Of a stretch of DNA of 28,851 bases, positions 24,103 to 28,851 are shown piece after piece. A program made the translations under genes and the position numbers. The notes beneath the pieces were generated by a model. That model was not told the origin of the DNA and searched no databases. It worked only from the letters and a program-made list of their open reading frames with translations. The stretch covers positions 1 to 28,851 of the forward strand of contig UQDF01000025.1 of the NCBI GenBank assembly GCA_900539765.1, given 5' to 3'. Source of the stretch: an uncultured Porphyromonas sp. (GTDB taxonomy: Bacteria; Bacteroidota; Bacteroidia; Bacteroidales; Porphyromonadaceae). Position 1 is the first letter of the stretch; the number at the start of each line of letters is the position of its first letter.

Positions 24103-25146
24103 TCACTGCACGATCAGACTGTAACTTGCTGCACCAGCCCGTACGATGTATCGTCCTGCTGATAGATCGGTCAGCGCTATCGTTGCCGTGCGAGACTCAT
24201 CAGCTAGAGCCTCAGCAACTAGTGTACCTCGCAGGTCATAGAGCATCACCCGTGTACCCGCAGCAACGCCCTCGATAGTCACCTGCTCACGAGCGGGATT
24301 CGGATAGAGCGTATGACGAGTCGCATCAGGCGTGGCGAGAGCTGTGTGATCGACAAACTTAGCATGTATCGTCGTAGGCTTCTGGATCGTCACCATAAGA
24401 TCTGACAATATGTCACGTCCATCGGCAGTCAGCTCCTCGAGCACCCAATGCTCATCCTGAGGCACAGGGATCAGAGTCAGCTCTTGTTTGTAAAAGACCG
24501 AGTCAAGGTTCACCCAGTCAGGAGCCACCTTAATCTGTCCCTCACCCTCGACCTCTATCTTCACAGGGTAGGTTTGTAGCCCGAAAGCCACCACGATCAT
24601 CGTATTCTCCTCGATGACCACACTCGCCTTCTCGGTGATGTCGATCTCATTAGCCTTGATATAGACGAGACGTCGTCCCTCATCTGGCCTAGGCGACACG
24701 GTGATCGTCGTCCCTTTAGTTACCTCATCATAGTACTCAGCACCCGAGAGGTCTACCTCTCCATCCCCCACTATAATCAGCTGCACAATGTAAGTGTCTG
24801 GCTTAGGATTGGTCGAGCGAAAAGTGACACGGACGTCTAGAGGCTTATCGACCATGAGCGTAATATGATCATTTCCCTTGAAGAAGTCTCCTGCAGGCTC
24901 TCCATCTTGATACCACTCATCTACTGCATAGCCCTCATCAGGCGTAGCAAGCAGATTGACCAGCACCCCCTGAGGCACTAAGTCTCCACTCTCGAAGGTC
25001 ACCTTATTGCTAGCATCATCATAATAGTAGCCCGCCACGCGGCCCCCCTCGCCAGCCGAGTAGGTCACCGCATACTGCTCCTGGGCAGACAGGGGTGCCA
25101 CTAGAGCTAGAGACAGTAGAGATAAGAGGAGTAGTAATCGTTTCAT
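24103..25146 (-). CDS. T9SS-secreted protein with InlB-like repeats
   Basis: 347 residues. Signal peptide 1-21 (MKRLLLLLSLLSLALVAPLSA, cleaved before QEQYAV). From about 25 to 265 there are three divergent repeats of the InlB B-repeat/bacterial-repeat type, marked by motifs such as ATPDEGYAVDEWYQDGE and VTFRS. Residues 281-347 are a clear type A T9SS C-terminal domain, from YPNPAREQ through YDLRGTLV to LSAGRYIVRAG. Expected outside the cell or anchored to the surface. Transcribed away from the related gene at 25315, with a TATATTTG promoter at 25212-25219. Confidence 0.88.
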   Translation of the reverse strand: MKRLLLLLSLLSLALVAPLSAQEQYAVTYSAGEGGRVAGYYYDDASNKVTFESGDLVPQGVLVNLLATPDEGYAVDEWYQDGEPAGDFFKGNDHITLMVDKPLDVRVTFRSTNPKPDTYIVQLIIVGDGEVDLSGAEYYDEVTKGTTITVSPRPDEGRRLVYIKANEIDITEKASVVIEENTMIVVAFGLQTYPVKIEVEGEGQIKVAPDWVNLDSVFYKQELTLIPVPQDEHWVLEELTADGRDILSDLMVTIQKPTTIHAKFVDHTALATPDATRHTLYPNPAREQVTIEGVAAGTRVMLYDLRGTLVAEALADESRTATIALTDLSAGRYIVRAGAASYSLIVQ

Positions 25147-25211
25147 AAGCTATCATGTTTTATAAGAGGATGTACAATTGCGCTGGGAGTACCGCTGAGG
25201 ACTCTCGAAGG

Positions 25212-25219
25212 CAAATATA
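25212..25219 (-). promoter_or_regulatory. Predicted -7 element of the minus-strand T9SS cargo gene
   Basis: Minus-strand TATATTTG is a perfect TAnnTTTG match. It would give a leader of roughly 60 nt before the ATG at 25146. No TTTG at the -33 distance. Confidence 0.6.
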
Positions 25220-25276
25220 ACAATCTTCTACGAGATGCGCACCTCCTCGTCAAGTACGCAAGTCCCACTGTTTTTG

Positions 25277-25284
25277 TACTTTTG
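25277..25284 (+). promoter_or_regulatory. Predicted -7 element of the plus-strand T9SS cargo gene
   Basis: TACTTTTG is a perfect TAnnTTTG match. Transcription would begin near 25291, which rules out the TTG at 25282 as the start codon and favours the ATG at 25315. No TTTG at the -33 distance. Confidence 0.65.
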
Positions 25285-25314
25285 TACGGATCAATTATGC
25301 AATGCAAAAGTCCT

Positions 25315-27231
25315 ATGACACAACGACTACACTATCTACTACTCATGCTGACCGCCCTACTCCTCGGGCAGGCGGTCTGTACTGCGCAGGATCCCGCCGA
25401 GACCGCACAGATCGAGCTGATCGTACCTAAGGGCACGCAGTATGTCAACTTCCAGGTGACCTACCTCGAGGGCGCCGAGGCGAATAATATCGACTTTGGC
25501 GATGGCACCGTAGAGCAATACGAAGGACGCTATCAAGGGGTCAATCACAAGTATGACCCTGCGACAACGGAGGAGACGATCATCAAGATTGACGCCGCTC
25601 AGCTTACGCAGCTACGCAATGCCTCGGTAACACCAGGCTTCACTGGCTTTGGCAAGATTGTGGCTCCCGAGCTACAAATCTTGGCCTTCCGACTAGACAA
25701 CTACACGCTCCGAGACAGTCGTGAGCAGACGGTAGACCTATCTGAGTGTCCTAAGCTCGAAGAGGTTTACCTGCGCAATGTGCTAGACATTAAGCTCCCC
25801 AACGAGCGCACCGTTCTCAAGAAGGTAGCTCTATATACCTCCAGCTCCGACACCGATCGCAACTATACCATACTCTCTAGCAAGCATCTAGACCTATCAG
25901 GCTACACAGCTCTAGAAGAGATCGATATACAGCGTCAGCCCAACTTAGAGACGGTGGACCTGACAGGACTGACCGCCCTAACCAAACTCACTATCAAGCA
26001 GTGCAGCCTCTACAAGATCGATGGTGTCAAAGAGCTAGCAGCACTCACAGAGGTAGACCTCTCGCGCAACTACCTCCCCTACTCTTCGCTGCCACTCCAG
26101 CGCCCCGCGCTAACCTCCTTCAAGTATGGGCAGGAGGGCATACACCTAGCTCCTGAGTGCGTGGACAAAAACACGATCCACCTCGCCGATATGCTCGAGG
26201 TAAAAGATGCCGACGGCACAGCACAGCCTAGTACGATCAAGCAGATCCGACAGCTCAACACACCACGCACACTCAAGGAGGGACAGGACTACATCCGCAA
26301 GGGGAGCGACCTCATCATCCTCGAGCGTGGCTTCGGAGGCTTTGGCGGTGACAATCCGCTAGACTCTATCCAGCTAAGCATCAAGACCACCAATGCCTAC
26401 TACCCCGACTACGGTAAGAGCAGGTATGAAGATCCTGAGCTCAAGCTAGACATAGCTCGCGAGGGCGCTGTCTACCCTGGGGAAAAGCAGCCGCTCACCT
26501 TCTCTGCTAGTGAGGGTGGCTCTATCCAGGCTATGGCAGGCGACACAGAGCTCACCTCGGGTGACAAGGTCGAGCCTGGCACACCGCTCACCTTCACTGC
26601 AACGCCTGACGAGGGGTACATCATCACCGAGTGGCGTGTCAATGATGTCGTCCAGATGACCCCAGGACTTGACAAGAAGCCGATTACGGATACTACCTTT
26701 AAGGTCAATATGTACAGTGAACCGATGACGGTCACCGTCACCTTTGCCCGGGCGGAAGACAATTATGCTGTCACCTTCTCCAAGGAGGGTGAGGGCAAGT
26801 TGACGGTCACGGTCGATGGCAAGCCGCTTACCTCAGGGACCTTCGTTGCCAAGGGTACGAAGGTGCTCTTCGAAGCAGAAGCCTTCATGGGCTACATTGT
26901 TGAGAAGTGGCTGATCAATGATGAGGTCATCCCCGTTCATTGGGCGCAAGCAAACTTCACGCTGACTGTCGACAAGACATCGGATGTCAAGGTGTTCTTT
27001 GTAGTTTGTGACGCTATCGATGCAGTCAGTGCCACACGCTATCAGATCGCTCAGACCGACCAGACGCTCACCGTACTGGGTGTCACGGCAGACGAGACGA
27101 TCCGTCTCTACACGCTCACGGGCACTCCAGTCGCTACGACAACGGGTGACGCCGTGCTCTCCATCGCACAGCTCCCCGCTGGCGTCTACCTCCTACAGAT
27201 CGGCAGCGACTGGCTCAAGGTAACGCTCTAA
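25315..27231 (+). CDS. T9SS-secreted leucine-rich-repeat protein with InlB-like repeats
   Basis: 638 residues from the ATG at 25315. The frame also opens at TTG 25282 and ATG 25297, but the promoter overlaps the first and the second leaves almost no leader. Signal peptide MTQRLHYLLLMLTALLLGQ, ending near CTAQ. Then come a PKD-like IDFGDGTVEQYEG segment and irregular leucine-rich repeats (about 130-270, e.g. LEEIDIQRQPNLETVDLTGL). Two InlB-type repeats follow, with TPDEGYIITEWRVND and FMGYIVEKWLIND. The C-terminus is a T9SS type A sorting domain (LYTLTGTPVA, LPAGVYLLQIG). Probably a surface adhesin or binding protein; the ligand is unknown. Confidence 0.88.
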   Translation: MTQRLHYLLLMLTALLLGQAVCTAQDPAETAQIELIVPKGTQYVNFQVTYLEGAEANNIDFGDGTVEQYEGRYQGVNHKYDPATTEETIIKIDAAQLTQLRNASVTPGFTGFGKIVAPELQILAFRLDNYTLRDSREQTVDLSECPKLEEVYLRNVLDIKLPNERTVLKKVALYTSSSDTDRNYTILSSKHLDLSGYTALEEIDIQRQPNLETVDLTGLTALTKLTIKQCSLYKIDGVKELAALTEVDLSRNYLPYSSLPLQRPALTSFKYGQEGIHLAPECVDKNTIHLADMLEVKDADGTAQPSTIKQIRQLNTPRTLKEGQDYIRKGSDLIILERGFGGFGGDNPLDSIQLSIKTTNAYYPDYGKSRYEDPELKLDIAREGAVYPGEKQPLTFSASEGGSIQAMAGDTELTSGDKVEPGTPLTFTATPDEGYIITEWRVNDVVQMTPGLDKKPITDTTFKVNMYSEPMTVTVTFARAEDNYAVTFSKEGEGKLTVTVDGKPLTSGTFVAKGTKVLFEAEAFMGYIVEKWLINDEVIPVHWAQANFTLTVDKTSDVKVFFVVCDAIDAVSATRYQIAQTDQTLTVLGVTADETIRLYTLTGTPVATTTGDAVLSIAQLPAGVYLLQIGSDWLKVTL

Positions 27232-27274
27232 CGTGTAACAACTTGACGTGTAACCCGCTGTAGTGACGCACGGA

Positions 27275-27364
27275 GAGTGTTTAGTGGGAGGGCGTCCGTC
27301 CCCGTCAAAACCACAACGCTGTAACCTTTGATACAACGGACGCACAGATCGTGCGTCCCTACAG
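27275..27364 (+). repeat. Left arm of a 90-bp imperfect inverted repeat around rpmE2 and tRNA-fMet
   Basis: Its reverse complement matches 28480-28568 with about nine differences including one gap. The two arms bracket rpmE2 and the initiator tRNA, about 1.1 kb apart. Confidence 0.8.
27338..27358. repeat. Palindrome, copy 1
   Basis: GGACGCAC and GTGCGTCC form a perfect 8-bp stem with a five-base AGATC loop. Confidence 0.8.
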
Positions 27365-27428
27365 AAGTCGTATCTATGCGTCCGTGGTGTCGCAGCGTTA
27401 CGTGTAAAGTTCGTTACGTACCCAGTAG

Positions 27429-27449
27429 GGACGCACGATCTGTGCGTCC
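27429..27449. repeat. Palindrome, copy 2
   Basis: GGACGCAC and GTGCGTCC with loop GATCT; the same stem as copy 1 with the loop in opposite orientation. Confidence 0.8.
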
Positions 27450-27558
27450 GTTGTCGACAAAGCAAGACGTATAACCCGTTGTAGGGTTACTCGTCTCATT
27501 ATGCCTCACGGCTTCATCTAGAAAAAGTCTCGAGGGGCAAAGATTCAGATATTTATTG

Positions 27559-27566
27559 TACCTTTG
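27559..27566 (+). promoter_or_regulatory. Predicted -7 element of rpmE2
   Basis: TACCTTTG is a perfect TAnnTTTG match. It would give a leader of about 180 nt before the rpmE2 ATG. I recognise no known ribosomal-protein leader motif in it. Confidence 0.6.
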
Positions 27567-27753
27567 CCTCTCGAAGTTTGTCTCCCAAGTGTGAGCAGCT
27601 CACCGATTGCTACTTGATCGAGACAAGCCCTTGCGGTATCCACGTGGTGCTAGACGATAGGAAGGTCCTTCGCTAGCCCTCTTTCGCCACTATTGAGGAG
27701 GAAGGAGAGCCACGCCCCTGCAAGATTATTAACTACTTAAACGCAACAAAGCA

Positions 27754-28017
27754 ATGAAAAAGGATCTACATCCTGAGAATTACCGTCCAGTGGCATTCAA
27801 AGATATGTCCAACGACGAAGTCTTCATCACGAAGAGTACAGCCAACGCTAAGGAGACCATCGAGATCGATGGCGAGACCTATCCGCTCATCAAGATAGAG
27901 ATCTCCAACACGTCTCACCCCTTCTACACGGGCAAGGCTAAGCTCGTTGATACGGCAGGACGTGTCGATAAGTTCATGAGCCGCTACGGCAATCGTGGTA
28001 AGAAGGCTGACAAGTAA
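27754..28017 (+). CDS. rpmE2: 50S ribosomal protein L31, type B
   Basis: 87 residues: MKKDLHPENYRPVAFKDMSN, then DEVFITKSTA, SNTSHPFYTGK and VDKFMSRYGNR, all conserved in L31. It contains no cysteine, so it is the zinc-free type B form. It sits alone between a repeat-rich leader and its own terminator. The type B form normally replaces the zinc form when zinc is scarce, but in many Bacteroidota it may be the main L31. Confidence 0.96.
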   Translation: MKKDLHPENYRPVAFKDMSNDEVFITKSTANAKETIEIDGETYPLIKIEISNTSHPFYTGKAKLVDTAGRVDKFMSRYGNRGKKADK

Positions 28018-28074
28018 GCCACACATCGGAGTCTGAGAGCGCCGATCTGCGTCTCTCGCCCCCTACCAAATGAC

Positions 28075-28118
28075 AAAGCACGCTACGAACCCTCACGTGG
28101 GTCTGTAGCGTGCTTTTT
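28075..28118 (+). terminator. Intrinsic terminator of rpmE2
   Basis: A 12-bp perfect stem (28075-28086 with 28105-28116) containing AGCACGCTAC/GTAGCGTGCT ends in TTTTT. It is 58 bp after the rpmE2 stop. Confidence 0.88.
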
Positions 28119-28177
28119 CGTATATAGTCGCTTTTGCCAATAGGCGCATCAAGCTGCAGCCGTAGCGTACAGACAAC

Positions 28178-28211
28178 AAAAAAAGACGCACCCCAAAGGA
28201 AGGATGCGTCT
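28178..28211 (-). terminator. Intrinsic terminator of the initiator tRNA
   Basis: On the minus strand AGACGCA (from 28211) pairs with TGCGTCT (to 28184), and a run of T follows at 28184-28178. It begins nine bases after the tRNA 3' end. Confidence 0.85.
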
Positions 28212-28219
28212 ATCGTTAG

Positions 28220-28291
<72 letters not shown>

Positions 28292-28305
28292 GTCGTTTGT
28301 ATCTG

Positions 28306-28337
28306 CAAAGGTACGAAGAATATTTGAAACCTCCAAA
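28306..28337 (-). promoter_or_regulatory. Promoter of the initiator tRNA
   Basis: On the minus strand TTTG (28334-28337) is the -33 element and TACCTTTG (28306-28313) the -7 element, with a 20-bp spacer. Both match the Bacteroidota consensus exactly, making this the best promoter in the window. Transcription would start about 8 bases before the tRNA. Confidence 0.82.
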
Positions 28338-28357
28338 CCTTTGTCAGATCATTTGCG

Positions 28358-28420
28358 CCTCGCGAGTGACGAATGACATGGACGCCATTACGTGTAGCGG
28401 CTGTAGGAACGCACGGCTCG
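28358..28420 (-). repeat. Promoter-upstream repeat module, copy C
   Basis: 63 bp, ungapped match to copy A (16768-16830) with about nine differences. It starts 20 bp upstream of the tRNA promoter's -33 element and is oriented the same way towards its gene as copies A and B. The 28421-28479 stretch beyond it repeats words such as GGCGTCCGTTGTAT. Confidence 0.8.
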
Positions 28421-28479
28421 TGTCTAGTGGGATGGCGTCCGTTGTATCGTCCGTGTATCAAATCGAGACGAGTAACCCG

Positions 28480-28568
28480 CTGTAGGGACGCTCGATCTGA
28501 GCGTCCGTTGTATCAAAGGTTACAGCATCGTGGTTTTAACGGGGACGGACCCCTCCCACGAGGCACTC
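28480..28568 (-). repeat. Right arm of the 90-bp inverted repeat, with palindrome copy 3
   Basis: Matches the reverse complement of 27275-27364. It contains the palindrome GGACGCTC-GATCT-GAGCGTCC (28486-28506). Compared with copies 1 and 2 both sides of one base pair have changed, so the stem is kept. Confidence 0.8.
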
Positions 28569-28611
28569 ATCCGAGCCTCCCCCTACATATCGCTACACAC
28601 CTACTGCCTTC

Positions 28612-28769
28612 CTACGTGGATATTCTCAAATCTCCACGTGGCAAATGAAAAATGCCTACGTAGAGACGAAATGAAACTTCGGAGGAATCAAATGAAACTT
28701 CGGAGGAAATGAAACGCGCCTACGTGGAAAATAAAAAACCGCCACGTGGCAAATCCAAAATATCCACGT
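28612..28769 (+). repeat. CACGTG-box repeat element, copy 3
   Basis: ACGT cores at 28614, 28636, 28658, 28722, 28744 and 28766: spacings 22, 22, 64, 22 and 22 bp, the same as copy 2. The third box is CCTACGTAGA and the sixth CCACGTGA, both slightly decayed. The centre has two 21-bp units, each with GGAGGAA followed by ATG (28692-28694 and 28709-28711). Confidence 0.9.
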
Positions 28770-28797
28770 GAGAAAGCTCTCAGCAGTTGCTCCCCCC

Positions 28798-28850
28798 TGT
28801 CCTCTTCCTGAAAAAAGTACACAGTTGGGAAGGTGTTACTGAGATGGTAC
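28798..28850 (-). repeat. Right arm of the 53-bp inverted repeat at the window ends
   Basis: Exact reverse complement of 1-53. It is separated from CACGTG-box copy 3 by about 28 bp of unmatched sequence. Confidence 0.85.
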
Positions 28851-28851
28851 T

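Larger units (their letters stand above)
27232..27558. repeat. Repeat-filled intergenic region between the LRR gene and rpmE2
   Basis: No gene. It holds two palindromes (27338-27358, 27429-27449), the left arm of a 90-bp inverted repeat (27275-27364), repeated CGTGTAAC-type words, and GGGTTACTCGTCTC near 27485-27498, which matches the promoter-upstream module. The hairpins may also end transcription of the upstream gene, though no U-run is present. Confidence 0.65.

Noticed and set aside
25282..25314. TTG or upstream ATG start for the LRR protein
   Set aside because: The TTG lies within the predicted -7 element and the ATG at 25297 leaves almost no leader; the ATG at 25315 begins directly at the signal peptide.
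27193..27465. 90-codon minus-strand frame in the rpmE2 upstream region
   Set aside because: It runs through palindromic repeats and the end of the LRR gene, with a composition typical of repeat translation.

Overview
The window looks like a contig from a Porphyromonas species (phylum Bacteroidota), probably nearer P. asaccharolytica/P. uenonis than P. gingivalis; the species-level guess is inference. Supporting signs are TAnnTTTG-type promoters, secreted proteins ending in Type IX secretion (T9SS) C-terminal domains, a lysine-fermentation cluster of the kind known from Porphyromonas and Fusobacterium, and weak Shine-Dalgarno use at real genes.

Layout. (1) 1-486: the left end of a 53-bp inverted repeat shared with the right end of the window, then a copy of a CACGTG-box repeat. 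(2) 487-1509 (+): a secreted protein of unknown function. (3) 1677-16461 (-): fourteen genes on one strand, read right to left: atoD, kal, kce, kdd, kamA, kamB, kamC, kamD, kamE, atoA, bcd, etfB, etfA, crt/hbd. Together they encode lysine -> beta-lysine -> 3,5-diaminohexanoate -> 3-keto-5-aminohexanoate -> acetoacetate + 3-aminobutyryl-CoA -> crotonyl-CoA -> butyryl-CoA -> butyrate. KamB and KamC are the probable repair ATPases of the B12-dependent mutase KamDE. A promoter lies at 16716-16723 and a strong terminator at 1550-1585. (4) 16462-17185: a long leader, repeat modules and three short tandem arrays in front of a second operon. (5) 17186-22959 (+): a six-gene surface-polysaccharide operon (GT2, EpsG/Wzy-like polymerase, GT4, rhamnosyltransferase-like GT2, GT2, initiating sugar-phosphate transferase). 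(6) 23140-23950 (+): an ECF sigma factor with a 44-codon ORF after it. (7) 24103-27231: two divergent T9SS cargo proteins with InlB-like repeats, one with leucine-rich repeats. (8) 27754-28291: rpmE2 (ribosomal protein L31 type B) and an initiator tRNA, set among palindromic repeats. (9) 28292-28851: repeats and the right-hand end.

The coding content is mostly recognisable. The least explained material is intergenic. A roughly 160-bp element occurs three times with ACGT-centred boxes at an invariant 22-22-64-22-22 bp spacing. A second repeat module sits upstream of several promoters in the same orientation relative to the gene. Palindromes show compensatory base changes. Heptamer and 9-mer arrays precede the polysaccharide operon.
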